Shown here: piece after piece, positions 1-8,422 of the stretch
Numbering within the stretch: the first letter of the stretch is position 1
Layout: every line of letters starts with the position of its first letter
Assembly (NCBI GenBank): GCA_035528065.1
Contig: DATKZH010000253.1
Location: forward strand, 1-52,076
From: DATKZH01 sp035528065
GTDB lineage: Bacteria > Planctomycetota > Planctomycetia > Pirellulales > Thermoguttaceae
DNA: 52,076 nucleotides
Direction: 5' to 3'
Notes under the pieces: model-generated
What the model saw: the letters and a program-made list of their open reading frames with translations, nothing else
What the model was told of the DNA's origin: nothing
Databases searched by the model: none
Translations under genes and position numbers: made by a program

Positions 1-91
1 GCCGAATCAAGCAACTAGGTTTCCACTACATCGCCCCAACCAGGCCTCCACGACCGAGAAATAACGACTTGCGCCGACTTCCGGCCCCAAT

Positions 92-856
92 TTGCTCGAA
101 AATCGCCCGGATTTTCACCGAACTGCGCAACTTGGGCTAACGTCCGAGGGGGAGATCTTCCTTTGGGACACCTCGCCGATGCTCGTCGCGGAGACCCGGC
201 TCACGCTCGGCCGGTCGATGGCGCCAACCGATCTGGTCGTGCTGGCGGACGACCGGACGGTCCTCTACACACGAGCAAGCCGTGACCGCGAACCGCGGGG
301 GCGCGTCGACGCGATACGATGGGCCGAGGATCGAGGCACCACGGTCTTTCACCGGGACGCCGTGCTTCCGGACGTATCTGGGGGCGTCTGGTCGATCGCC
401 GTGTCCCCCCGGGGCGACACGGTGGCCCTGGGGCTCCGCGACGCGATCTCCGTGCGGGCTTCCCCGCAGTGGGAGGATGAGATGACTCGGCTTCGCCACG
501 AGGGCTACGTGCGCCAGGTCGCCTTCTCGCCGGACGGGCGCCGGCTGGCTTCCGTGGGAGGCTGGCGGATTCGCCTGTGGGACCTGACCCGCCGAAGTCG
601 TCGCGTCCAGCGCGAGCTGAAGGGGCACGGGAAGGAGGTGACCTCGATCGCCTGGAGCCCCGACGGCCGGTTCCTGCTCTCCGGCAGCCTCGACGAGACG
701 GTCCGGCTTTGGGACGCCCGATCGGGCAAGCAGGTCGACTGCTACGATTGGGGCACCGGCGAGGTCCGCTCGCTCGCCTTCTCGCCCGACGGGACCACCG
801 CGGCGGTCGGCGGCAGCCGAAGGGACTCGATCGTCATTTGGGACGTGGACGTTTGA
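92..856 (+). CDS. WD40-repeat protein, N-terminally incomplete
   Basis: The protein carries at least four WD40 blades. The clearest is near residues 175-215 (GHGKEVTSIAWSPDGRFLLS followed by a VRLWDA end), with others ending in RLWDLT and IVIWDVDV. The only in-frame start is a TTG at 92, and the frame is closed by a TAA at 62-64. The first recognisable strand (GEIFLWD) is already mid-blade. Five or so blades are fewer than the usual seven, so this is probably the 3' part of a longer gene broken by a frameshift or deletion, although a short protein with a TTG start cannot be excluded. WD40 propellers are protein-interaction scaffolds. The gene lies 231 bases upstream of a MoxR-type ATPase on the same strand, which may be chance. 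Confidence 0.55.
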   Translation: MLENRPDFHRTAQLGLTSEGEIFLWDTSPMLVAETRLTLGRSMAPTDLVVLADDRTVLYTRASRDREPRGRVDAIRWAEDRGTTVFHRDAVLPDVSGGVWSIAVSPRGDTVALGLRDAISVRASPQWEDEMTRLRHEGYVRQVAFSPDGRRLASVGGWRIRLWDLTRRSRRVQRELKGHGKEVTSIAWSPDGRFLLSGSLDETVRLWDARSGKQVDCYDWGTGEVRSLAFSPDGTTAAVGGSRRDSIVIWDVDV

Positions 857-1087
857 CCGAAGGGGCTCGCTACACGCAGCGAACCTGCGGGACGCCCGGC
901 CGTGTCACACAGAAGGGCATGGCACGACAAGGCTGCTCCTGCAAGGTCATGCCGACCGCGCCTTTGACAAAACGGGGCGCGTTTGGGATGTTGGGAATGA
1001 CGGCGAGCGGGAGCGGTCGAAAAACGTGGTAGCCGTCTTTCGGCCACTCCCGGGCCAAAGCAAGCATCGCCCAACCCTGAAGACAAC
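857..1087. other. Intergenic gap, nothing recognised
   Basis: This spacer lies between the WD40 fragment and the MoxR-type ATPase. I see no convincing reading frame, hairpin or promoter. It may hold decayed sequence from the WD40 gene. Confidence 0.4.
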
Positions 1088-2122
1088 ATGCACGCGACGA
1101 GCACCATCGCACCCGAGCGGGAAGAATGGACCTTTGACGAGCTTCAAAGCGAAGCCGAGGACCTGCGCAAGCGGCTGAACCTGTGTCGCACGTCGCTGGG
1201 GCGATTCTTCGTCGCGAAGCAGGAGCTGATCGACCTGATGGTCGTGGCGGCGGTCGCCCAGGAGCCGCTCTTGCTGGTCGGCGTGCCGGGCACGGCCAAG
1301 AGCGAGCTGGTGCTCAAGTTCCGCGAGGCCCTGGCCATCCCCGACGAGGACTACTTCGAGTACATGCTCACCCGGTTCACCGAGCCCTCGGAGATCGTCG
1401 GCCCCATCGACATCAACCAGCTCCGCGAAGGCCGCTACATCCGGCGCGAGCAGGGCAAGCTCCCCACCGCCAAGCTGGCCTTTCTCGACGAGATCTTCAA
1501 GTCGAACTCGGCCATCCTCAACATCCTCCTGACGATCCTCAACGAGCGGAAGTTCTACCAGGACGGGCTGCCCCAGCCGGTGGAGCTGAAGGTCCTGTTC
1601 GCCGCGACCAACGAGGTGCCCGAGCACGGCGAGCTGGCCGCGCTGAAGGACCGCTTCGTGCTCAAGGCCGAGAGCCGCTCCGTGCAGAACGAGCACTTCG
1701 AGGAGCTGATCGACGCCGGGCTCCAGGCCGAGGTGCACCGCACGCTGAACCAGAAACCGTGGATGGAGGGCCACGCCACGCTCACCGACCTGCTCAAGGC
1801 GGGCCGCTACCTGACCTACCTGTTCAGCCGGCGACGCAGCCTGGGCGACGGCACCGAGCAGTACGACCGCCACCAGTTCTTCCCGGCCGAGGTGTTCCGC
1901 GAGTTCCAGCGCCTGGTGAAGACGCTCGTGCGCGAGGATCGCGTCTTCATCAGCGACCGCAAGTTGGTGAAGCTCTACAAGCTGTTCCGCGTCCGCGCGT
2001 GGCTGTTGCACGGCGGCACCGTCAGCCGCGACGACCTCCGCCTTCTGGCCTACCTGGGCGAGTCGCCCGAGGAGATGGCCCTGCTGCGCGAGAAGGTGCC
2101 GCTTCTGCTCGGAGAGGGTTGA
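1088..2122 (+). CDS. MoxR/RavA-type AAA+ ATPase
   Basis: A 344-aa AAA+ ATPase of the MoxR family, closest in layout to the RavA branch. Walker A is GVPGTAKS (residues 65-72), Walker B is AFLDE (131-135) and sensor 1 is FAATN (171-175). The stretch after Walker B (NSAILNILLTILNERKF) is typical of MoxR proteins. The start is the ATG at 1088. MoxR ATPases usually act as chaperones with a von Willebrand factor A (VWA) partner encoded next door, remodelling protein complexes in the cytoplasm. Here the next gene on the strand, about 200 bases on, encodes a 483-aa protein that could fill that role. The client is unknown. Confidence 0.9.
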   Translation: MHATSTIAPEREEWTFDELQSEAEDLRKRLNLCRTSLGRFFVAKQELIDLMVVAAVAQEPLLLVGVPGTAKSELVLKFREALAIPDEDYFEYMLTRFTEPSEIVGPIDINQLREGRYIRREQGKLPTAKLAFLDEIFKSNSAILNILLTILNERKFYQDGLPQPVELKVLFAATNEVPEHGELAALKDRFVLKAESRSVQNEHFEELIDAGLQAEVHRTLNQKPWMEGHATLTDLLKAGRYLTYLFSRRRSLGDGTEQYDRHQFFPAEVFREFQRLVKTLVREDRVFISDRKLVKLYKLFRVRAWLLHGGTVSRDDLRLLAYLGESPEEMALLREKVPLLLGEG

Positions 2123-2260
2123 GGGTTGATGGTTGAGGGATGAGGGATGAGGGATGAGGGATGAATGAAGAACGGGAGGACTTGGGCGAGGAACAATGGG
2201 GAGAGCGAAAGGTCCCCTCTCCCTCGGGGAGAGGGTTAGGGTGAGGGCATCATCCAGAGT
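2117..2260. repeat. Degenerate GAGGGAT tandem repeat plus a GAGAGGG hairpin
   Basis: Just past the ATPase stop, a run of near-identical 6-8 base units (GGTTGAGGG, then GGATGAG several times) extends to about 2164. It is followed at about 2214-2235 by an inverted repeat, CCCCTCTCCCTCGGGGAGAGGG, with a TTAGGGTGAGGG tail. A related sequence in the opposite orientation sits just before the gene at 42794. These look like dispersed intergenic repeats rather than genes. Confidence 0.6.
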
Positions 2261-2324
2261 GAGTCCACTGGTTGCGGGGATTCGCAGTTAACCACTCGCC
2301 ACTCACCAATAGGCATTTCCCCCC

Positions 2325-3776
2325 GTGACTGTTCACGAGCTTCGCAATCCGGACGACGCCCGGCAGTGGGTTCTGCAAGGGCTGTGGCTTTCCAGGGCGA
2401 CTGCCGTGGGGCCGGAGATGGTCGGCCGCGCGCTCGATTGGTCGCTGGAGATCGCCTCGGCCGGCTCGCCCTTGCCCCCGGTCGGGTTCGTCGCCGACGT
2501 GGGCCACGTGGCCTTGAACATCGGTCAGCCGGACGTGCTCGACGAGCCCCCGACAATCCCCGGGCTCGACGCCGGAACGGTGCGGGAGTACGAAGACTAC
2601 GTCCTCGGACGCCTCTACGCCGACCTGACCTTCGAGCGGGCGTCCGACGCCCTGCTCGGCTATCAAGGCCGCGATCGCTCCCGCGGGCTCGCCTTCCTGG
2701 TAAGCCAGCTTTGTGGGCGCGCGGAGATCGGCGGCGCGATCCTCAGCCCCGCCGTGCTCAAGCGGCTCGGCGAGGAGCCCGCCGAAGCGATCCTCGCCGA
2801 GGGCTGGGAATCGACCCGCACCGAGGGCCTCCTTCCGGGACTGGCGAGCCAGTACGACGAGATCCAAGCCGCGATGCGCAGCGCCGGCGATCTGCTGGGC
2901 GGCGAGGACCTCTTCGAGCTGGAGCGGCGAACCGCCCTGGCCGAGTTCGGCCAACGGCTCGCCCTCAGGCAAGTGCTCCAGATGGCCGAGCAGTTGGGCG
3001 CCGCACTGCCGCACTACAGACCCCGCCCCAAGTCGCGCCGGCCCCTTCCCGTGGCCACGCCGATCTACGACGAGGACACGTATCCGGTGGGCGGGTTTGC
3101 CTCGATCGCCAATCGCGGCTCGATCGAGAGCCTGCTGCACTCGCAATTGACCTTCATGGAGCCCGGCGAGCGACCCGACCTGTTCGACGTCAAGTTCGTG
3201 CGCGACGAGCTGCTGTACTACTGCCGCGACGAGAACCAGTTCCTCCGCCGACGGCAGACGTTCGTCTTCGCCCTGTGGCCCGATCTGGTCGGGGCGCGGT
3301 TCAAGGACGCGGCGCTGCCGTACCAGCGGATCGTGATGGTGCTGGCGCTCCTGGTGGCCGCGGTTCGCAAGCTGATCGAGTGGCTCAGCGGCGACGCGCT
3401 CCGGTTCGAGTTCCTGCTCGTCGATCACGGCGATCCGCTCTTGGAGCCGGAGGAAATGCTCGTCGAGATGCTCCTGGCCGAGCAGATCGAAAACGGCACC
3501 GTCGCGGTCGAGCGAATCCCGCCCAAAGAGCTTCGCCCGCACTGCGACCGGGCGGCCCGGCGGAGTCTGTGCCACTGCTTGAGCGTGTCGGCGTCGGGCG
3601 TCGGTGTGTCGCCCGACCACGCCCTGGCGGCAAGCCTCGCCGTGGACGGCCCCGTGCCCCGGCTCGCGCTCGACGACGAGCCGATCCCCCTTCCGGAAAT
3701 CGAAACGGCCGTCGACGGCTGGGCCGCCGTCTTGCAGAGCCTGTTGGCCGACTGGGTCGCCTCGACGGTACGGTGA
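2325..3776 (+). CDS. Hypothetical protein, probable MoxR partner
   Basis: A 483-aa protein I do not recognise by name. It starts at GTG 2325 and has no strong ribosome site. It follows the MoxR-type ATPase on the same strand. The C-terminal half alternates hydrophobic strands and helices (QTFVFALWPDLVGARFKD, then a helix rich in V, A and L, then RFEFLLVDHGDPLL), much as in a VWA-like Rossmann fold. The metal-site DxSxS motif of a true VWA domain is not visible. The N-terminal half is mixed helical. From position and this strand pattern I infer that it is the partner of the ATPase, possibly with a degenerate VWA fold. This is weakly supported, and no enzymatic motif was seen. Confidence 0.75.
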   Translation: MTVHELRNPDDARQWVLQGLWLSRATAVGPEMVGRALDWSLEIASAGSPLPPVGFVADVGHVALNIGQPDVLDEPPTIPGLDAGTVREYEDYVLGRLYADLTFERASDALLGYQGRDRSRGLAFLVSQLCGRAEIGGAILSPAVLKRLGEEPAEAILAEGWESTRTEGLLPGLASQYDEIQAAMRSAGDLLGGEDLFELERRTALAEFGQRLALRQVLQMAEQLGAALPHYRPRPKSRRPLPVATPIYDEDTYPVGGFASIANRGSIESLLHSQLTFMEPGERPDLFDVKFVRDELLYYCRDENQFLRRRQTFVFALWPDLVGARFKDAALPYQRIVMVLALLVAAVRKLIEWLSGDALRFEFLLVDHGDPLLEPEEMLVEMLLAEQIENGTVAVERIPPKELRPHCDRAARRSLCHCLSVSASGVGVSPDHALAASLAVDGPVPRLALDDEPIPLPEIETAVDGWAAVLQSLLADWVASTVR

Positions 3777-3793
3777 GTCCGGCTACGGGCTGA

Positions 3794-3857
3794 GTGCCAC
3801 TGCTGGCTTGCCCAGCAGTGTTGGTAGCACGGTTGGACAAGCCAACCGTGGCGCCCG
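3794..3857. repeat. Inverted-repeat element, family R2 (double hairpin)
   Basis: Two hairpins lie side by side. The first is CACTGCTGGCTTGCCCAGCAGTG and the second is CACGGTTGGACAAGCCAACCGTG, inside a GTGCCAC...GTGGCGC outer match. An almost identical element sits at 41431-41495, and related ones are at 28470-28550 and 35034-35168. Confidence 0.85.
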
Positions 3858-3900
3858 TGAACCCAACTTGGGGAGCGCTCATAAATAACTTGGACAACTT

Positions 3901-3959
3901 GTAGCAGGCACACGCCGTGTGCCGTCCGCAGTTTACGGCACACGGCGTGTGCCTACTAC
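3901..3959. repeat. Long near-perfect palindrome
   Basis: Two 20-base arms, AGGCACACGCCGTGTGCCGT and its exact reverse complement, flank a short loop (about 10 bases). GTAG/CTAC outer arms extend the stem after one mismatch. Each arm is itself partly palindromic. It lies between the 483-aa gene and the ceramidase-like gene. It could form a strong RNA hairpin, but it has no T-tract, so I call it a repeat and not a terminator. Confidence 0.85.
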
Positions 3960-4036
3960 ATTGGAATTGACCAACTTATTTCTGAACGCACACTTGGACA
4001 GACCGCGAGACGGGTCGACTGACGAAGGAGGAGCGA

Positions 4037-5443
4037 ATGCTGCATCGCGCGATAGGAGAGGGCTTCCCGTGGGCCGCCACAGCGTTGGGCCTTCTGGGCG
4101 TGTTGCTTGCGGCACGCGAAACACGCGCGGCGGAAGCGGAGTGGCGCGTCGGGTTGGCCCGTGCGACGATCACGCCCGAGGTGCCGATCGCCATGTGCGG
4201 CTACGGCCCCCGCGTGTCGGAGGGCGTGCTGGACGACCTGCACGCCAAGGCCGTCGTGCTCGAAGACGGCCACCGGCAGCGGGCCTTGCTGGTGACGGCC
4301 GACCTGCTCTTCTTTCGCGCCCCCTTTGCCGAGGCGCTGTGCGCGGAGATCATGGCGAAAACCGGGCTCGCGCGCCGCGAGATCCAGCTTACCGCTTCGC
4401 ACACCCACGCCGGCCCGGTCTTCGGCCTCCGCGACCCGGATCGGTTTGATCTCACCGACCCACAGCGCCGGGTGGTCGACGCGTACACCGAGAAGCTCCA
4501 AGGCCGGCTCGTCGATCTGGCCGTGGCGGCGATCGCCGATCTGCGGCCGGCGCGGCTCTCGTGGGGCGTGGGCCGCGCCGGGGATTTCGTGGTGAACCGC
4601 CGCCTGATCGACGAGCACGGCAAGTGCCGCGGCATGGGCCCCAATCCGCAAGGCCCCGTCGATCGCGACGTGCCCGTGCTGCGGGTCGATGGGCCCGACG
4701 GCCGTCTTCGCGCGATGGTCTTCGGCTGCGCCTGTCACTGCGTCACGCTGGACGGAAAGAACCGCAAGATCTCGGGCGACTACGCCGGCCATGCCCAGCG
4801 GCACATCGAGCAGCAGCACCCCGGCGTGCAGGCGATGTTCGTCGCCGGCTGCGGCGCCGACGCGAACACGAATCCCCGCGGCGGGCCCAACCAAGAGGAG
4901 CTGGTCGGCCGACATGGAGAGACGCTCGGCCGGGAGGTCTGCCGGGTGGCGGCCGGCCCGCTGGAGCCGATCCGCGGCCCGTTGCACGTGCAACTGAAGT
5001 GGACCGATCTGCCGCTGGAGCATTCCCTCCCCCGCGAGCAGTTGGAGAAGATGGCCAAGACCGGGGCGTATTGGCACGCCCGCAATGCCAAGGGCATGCT
5101 CGCCGTGCTCGACCGCGGCCAGCCGCTCCCGCAGCACTACCGTGCCCCGATCGCCCTGTGGCAGTTCGGCGACGATTTGACCTTGGTCGGCCTGCCCGGC
5201 GAGGCGGTCGCCGACTACGTGGGCATGCTCCGGCAGGCCCTCGGGCCGGAACGCCTATGGGTCGTCGCCTTGTCGAACGAGTCGTTCGGCTACCTGCCCA
5301 CCACGCGGATCCTGGCTGAGGGCGGTCACGAGACGATCGGCCTGACGCTGGACATCGGCCTCTTCGCGCCCGGCGTCGAGGACGTGGTGGTGGCCGCCGT
5401 CCGGCAGTTTGCCCAAGCGTCGGGCCGGAGGCTGCCCGAGTGA
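4037..5443 (+). CDS. Neutral/alkaline ceramidase-like secreted enzyme
   Basis: A 468-aa protein starting at ATG 4037 behind a good GGAGGAG ribosome site. Residues 1-32 form a signal peptide with a hydrophobic core (ATALGLLGVLLAA) and an A-rich cleavage region. The mature part begins VGLARATITPEVP, as in the N-terminal domain of neutral/alkaline non-lysosomal ceramidases. Zinc-type histidines appear in TASHTHAG (His 122 and 124) and in CACHCVTL near residue 235. The length covers the catalytic domain only and lacks the C-terminal Ig-like domain of full ceramidases. Such short homologues are common in planctomycetes and their substrates are mostly unknown. The product probably hydrolyses an amide or ester bond outside the cytoplasm. 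Confidence 0.85.
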   Translation: MLHRAIGEGFPWAATALGLLGVLLAARETRAAEAEWRVGLARATITPEVPIAMCGYGPRVSEGVLDDLHAKAVVLEDGHRQRALLVTADLLFFRAPFAEALCAEIMAKTGLARREIQLTASHTHAGPVFGLRDPDRFDLTDPQRRVVDAYTEKLQGRLVDLAVAAIADLRPARLSWGVGRAGDFVVNRRLIDEHGKCRGMGPNPQGPVDRDVPVLRVDGPDGRLRAMVFGCACHCVTLDGKNRKISGDYAGHAQRHIEQQHPGVQAMFVAGCGADANTNPRGGPNQEELVGRHGETLGREVCRVAAGPLEPIRGPLHVQLKWTDLPLEHSLPREQLEKMAKTGAYWHARNAKGMLAVLDRGQPLPQHYRAPIALWQFGDDLTLVGLPGEAVADYVGMLRQALGPERLWVVALSNESFGYLPTTRILAEGGHETIGLTLDIGLFAPGVEDVVVAAVRQFAQASGRRLPE

Positions 5444-5545
5444 TCGATTGGGCCGTGCCCTGCGGCCGTTTGTGTGGCGCGACCCGAGCGAGTAGTATGG
5501 CGGTGTCTGGCGAGCGAACGCCACAACCTCACCGGAGAATCGAAT

Positions 5546-7099
5546 ATGATCCACTCTCTCGCACGATGGGCCCTCGTAGCGCTGGTTTCTGCAATCCTCG
5601 GCGCATCCTCCGTGTGTCTGGCGGCGGAAAGCGGGCCGCCGGCCTTGATCCTCACGCCCAAGCCGGGGCCCGAGCCGCGGATCAACGGCCCGCTCGTCTA
5701 CGGGTGTCGCCCCGGGCGGCCGTTTCTCTATCGCATCCCTTGCACGGGCGCGCGGCCGATCACCTTCGCCGCCGCCGACCTGCCCGAGAGCCTCAAGCTC
5801 GATCCGGCCACCGGCATCCTCACCGGCCACGCCCCGCTCGAGCGCGGCGAGCACGCGATAACGCTCGTGGCGGAAAGCTCGCACGGGCGCGCCGAGCGGC
5901 CGCTCGCGATCGTCGTCGGCGACCAGCTCGCCCTGACGCCCCCCATGGGCTGGAACTCCTGGTACATCCATTACTACCGCGTCACCGGCCGGCACATGCG
6001 CCAGGCGGCCGACGCGATGATCGCCTCGGGCATGGCCGACTTCGGCTACGAGTACGTGAACATCGACGACTGCTGGATGGTCAAGCCGGGGGCGGACGAC
6101 CCCCAGATCGGCGGCGAGCCCCGCGACGCCGACGGCGCGATCCGTTCCAACCGGCTTTTCCCCGACATGACCGCCCTGGCCGACTACATCCACTCGAAGG
6201 GCCTCAAGGCCGGGCTGTACACGTCGCCCGGCCCGCTCACCTGCCAGCGCTACACCGGCACCTACGAGCACGAGGAGATCGACGCCAAGAAATTCGCCGA
6301 GTGGGGGTTCGATTTCCTCAAATACGACTGGTGCTCGTACCGCCAGGTAGCCGGCGGCAAGAGCCTGGAGGACCTGCAAAAGCCCTACCGCAAGATGGGC
6401 CGAATCCTCGCGGGGCTCGATCGCGACGTCGTCTACAACCTCTGCCAATACGGCATGGGCGACGTGTGGAAGTGGGGCGGCGAGGTGGGCGGCAACTGCT
6501 GGCGCACGACCGGCGACCTCGGCCTCGCCCGCGACACAAGCCTGCCCGGCTTCTACCACATCGGCCTGAGCAACGCCCAGCACTGGGAGCACGCCAGGCC
6601 GGGCCAGTGGAACGACCCCGACTACATCCTCATCGGCTGGGTCGGCAAGGCGGGCAAGCAGAGCGAGGGCCGCCCCACCACGCTCACGCCCGACGAGCAG
6701 TACAGCTACATGTCGATGTGGTGCCTGATGGCCTCGCCGCTCATCTTCTCCGGCGACATGGCCAAGCTCGACGAGTTCACCCTCAACGTCCTCTGCAACG
6801 CCGAAGTGATCGCCATCGACCAGGACCCCCTCGGCAAGCAAGCCCGCATCGTCCGCCACACCGACGAAGACCTCGTCCTCGCCAAGCCCCTGGCAGACGG
6901 CTCCCTGGCCGTCGGCCTGTTCAACCTCGCCGAGCTCGAACGCCAGATGACCGTCCGCTGGTCCGACCTCGATATCTCCGGCCCCCGCACGGCCCGCGAC
7001 CCGTGGCGTCAAAAAGACCTCGGCACGTTCGAGGCCGATTTCACCGCCCCCATCCCCCGCCACGGCGTGACGCTGATCCGGCTGCGGCGTTCTGAGTGA
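5546..7099 (+). CDS. GH27 alpha-galactosidase-type glycosidase, secreted
   Basis: A 517-aa secreted glycoside hydrolase. I choose ATG 5546 because the signal peptide begins there (MIHSLARWALVALVSAILG). A putative Ig-like domain (about residues 45-125, with LPESLKLDPATGILTG) precedes the GH27 barrel (from LALTPPMGWNSW, residue 128 on). Family signatures include YVNIDDCWM (170-178), the nucleophile Asp261 in LKYDWC, and the acid/base Asp357 in PGQWNDPDYIL. A small beta domain closes the protein. GH27 enzymes release terminal alpha-galactose or alpha-N-acetylgalactosamine from oligosaccharides with retention of configuration. The gene follows the ceramidase-like gene by about 100 bases on the same strand. 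Both are exported, so both may degrade external glycoconjugates. Confidence 0.92.
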   Translation: MIHSLARWALVALVSAILGASSVCLAAESGPPALILTPKPGPEPRINGPLVYGCRPGRPFLYRIPCTGARPITFAAADLPESLKLDPATGILTGHAPLERGEHAITLVAESSHGRAERPLAIVVGDQLALTPPMGWNSWYIHYYRVTGRHMRQAADAMIASGMADFGYEYVNIDDCWMVKPGADDPQIGGEPRDADGAIRSNRLFPDMTALADYIHSKGLKAGLYTSPGPLTCQRYTGTYEHEEIDAKKFAEWGFDFLKYDWCSYRQVAGGKSLEDLQKPYRKMGRILAGLDRDVVYNLCQYGMGDVWKWGGEVGGNCWRTTGDLGLARDTSLPGFYHIGLSNAQHWEHARPGQWNDPDYILIGWVGKAGKQSEGRPTTLTPDEQYSYMSMWCLMASPLIFSGDMAKLDEFTLNVLCNAEVIAIDQDPLGKQARIVRHTDEDLVLAKPLADGSLAVGLFNLAELERQMTVRWSDLDISGPRTARDPWRQKDLGTFEADFTAPIPRHGVTLIRLRRSE

Positions 7100-7279
7100 G
7101 TGGTTTATACCACATTCGAGGTACGTGACAGCGCCCCCTTGAGTACGCATGTGGCCTTGTCATGAGCTAGGGCAACCAGCTAGCATGGTTGGAAGAGCGG
7201 GCGCGCGCTTTTCTCCCGTGCGAAGGGGGCGCTGGCCGGGAATTGCCTCGTACTCGAATTCTCCGAATCGAGAGCCATC

Positions 7280-8422
7280 ATGATACATCGTTTCAGAGTT
7301 CAGAATTTCAAGAGCCTCGAGGACATTTCGGTCGACCTCGGCGACGTCACCGTTCTGGTGGGACGAAGTGGGACGGGCAAGACGAACTTCGTAACGGCGC
7401 TTGCCTATCTCCGCGACTACCTGTACTTCGGGAAGCCCCAGAATCCAGAGCTGCAAGACTGGCATCGGCTGCTTCCAGCAACGAAGCAGAAGCAGAAGTG
7501 CCACATGTCGTTTGAACTGGAGTTCGACGTCAAAGGAATACAAGAGTCCTTCACGTATTGTGTGACGCTAGATCAGGATGGCCCCAGCGGCCCGGTGACC
7601 AGGGAGTCGCTTCGCCTGGGCGACCAGACGTTCTTCGCGCAAGCCGAAGGGAGATGGGAGGTCGAGCCGCAGTTGGTTTCGGTGCCGCAACCGGGACCGC
7701 CGGCGATAGGACGTATTCCTTCTATTTCGGAAATTGTGATTGCCTACACGGCATTAACGTCTGCCATTGGATGCTACGATTTTCCTGCGACGGTTCTCGG
7801 AGACATGGACCAGAGAGCAGGAAAGACCCGCATATCCGGACTGAATGACGACGCCAGCAACTACCTACAGACGCTCAAGGACATAGTGAGTAACTTGCAG
7901 GACTTAAACCTGCGGAAAAGCATCACTGCTACGCTTCAGCGTCTCAATCCATCCGTCTCGGCCGTTGAGTTGGATTCCATTCAGCAACCCAAGCACGCGG
8001 TCGTGGGCCACAAATTCGACGAGAAGACACTTGCCCTGACGTTGGCCCAGGAGTCCGGTGGATTCCGACGGTTCTATGCCCACCTGCTGGCTCTTTATCA
8101 GCTTCCGCCCAAGCAGACGCTGGTGTTCGAGGAGCCCGAAAACGGGATCTACCCCGGGGCGCTGGGGCTTCTGGCCGACGAGTTCAAGGACGCGCCGTCC
8201 GCCGGGCGCGGGCAGGTGATTCTTACCACACACAGTCCGAGGTTGCTGGACCATTTCTCGGAAGACCAAATCCGCGTCGTTGACCTCGACGGTTTTCAGA
8301 CGCGGATCGGCAGGATCTCTCGCGAGCAGCGCGAGGCTCTTCAGGAGCAACTCTTGGAGCCCGGAGAGCTGCTCACCGTTGACCCGGCTCGCATCGAAGA
8401 TACGGAATCGGCAAACGCATGA
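7280..8422 (+). CDS. AAA family ATPase of the OLD/ABC type
   Basis: A 380-aa ATPase with an SMC/ABC-like nucleotide-binding fold. It opens MIHRFRVQNFKSLEDISVDL, typical of AAA_15/AAA_21 proteins. Walker A is GRSGTGKT (28-35), Walker B is LVFEEPENGIYP (281-292), and the H-loop is TTHSP (316-320). The next gene overlaps its stop by 4 bases (ATGA), so the two are translationally coupled. Local base composition is clearly richer in A+T than the neighbours; for example, 7741-7800 is close to half A+T. That suggests recent acquisition. Such ATPases paired with a TOPRIM-like protein occur in anti-phage systems (OLD/Gabija and PARIS types). A defence role is inferred from the pairing. Confidence 0.9.
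   Translation: MIHRFRVQNFKSLEDISVDLGDVTVLVGRSGTGKTNFVTALAYLRDYLYFGKPQNPELQDWHRLLPATKQKQKCHMSFELEFDVKGIQESFTYCVTLDQDGPSGPVTRESLRLGDQTFFAQAEGRWEVEPQLVSVPQPGPPAIGRIPSISEIVIAYTALTSAIGCYDFPATVLGDMDQRAGKTRISGLNDDASNYLQTLKDIVSNLQDLNLRKSITATLQRLNPSVSAVELDSIQQPKHAVVGHKFDEKTLALTLAQESGGFRRFYAHLLALYQLPPKQTLVFEEPENGIYPGALGLLADEFKDAPSAGRGQVILTTHSPRLLDHFSEDQIRVVDLDGFQTRIGRISREQREALQEQLLEPGELLTVDPARIEDTESANA

Noticed and set aside
3..140. Possible 3' end of another gene in the third frame at the left edge
   Set aside because: Only about 45 codons, rich in proline and arginine, with no recognisable motif; not enough to support a call.
3901..3959. Rho-independent terminator
   Set aside because: The stem is strong, but there is no T-tract on either side and the same structure type occurs as dispersed repeats.
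5255..7150. 631-codon minus-strand open frame
   Set aside because: It lies opposite the well-supported GH27 gene and shows only the biased composition of antisense GC-rich DNA.
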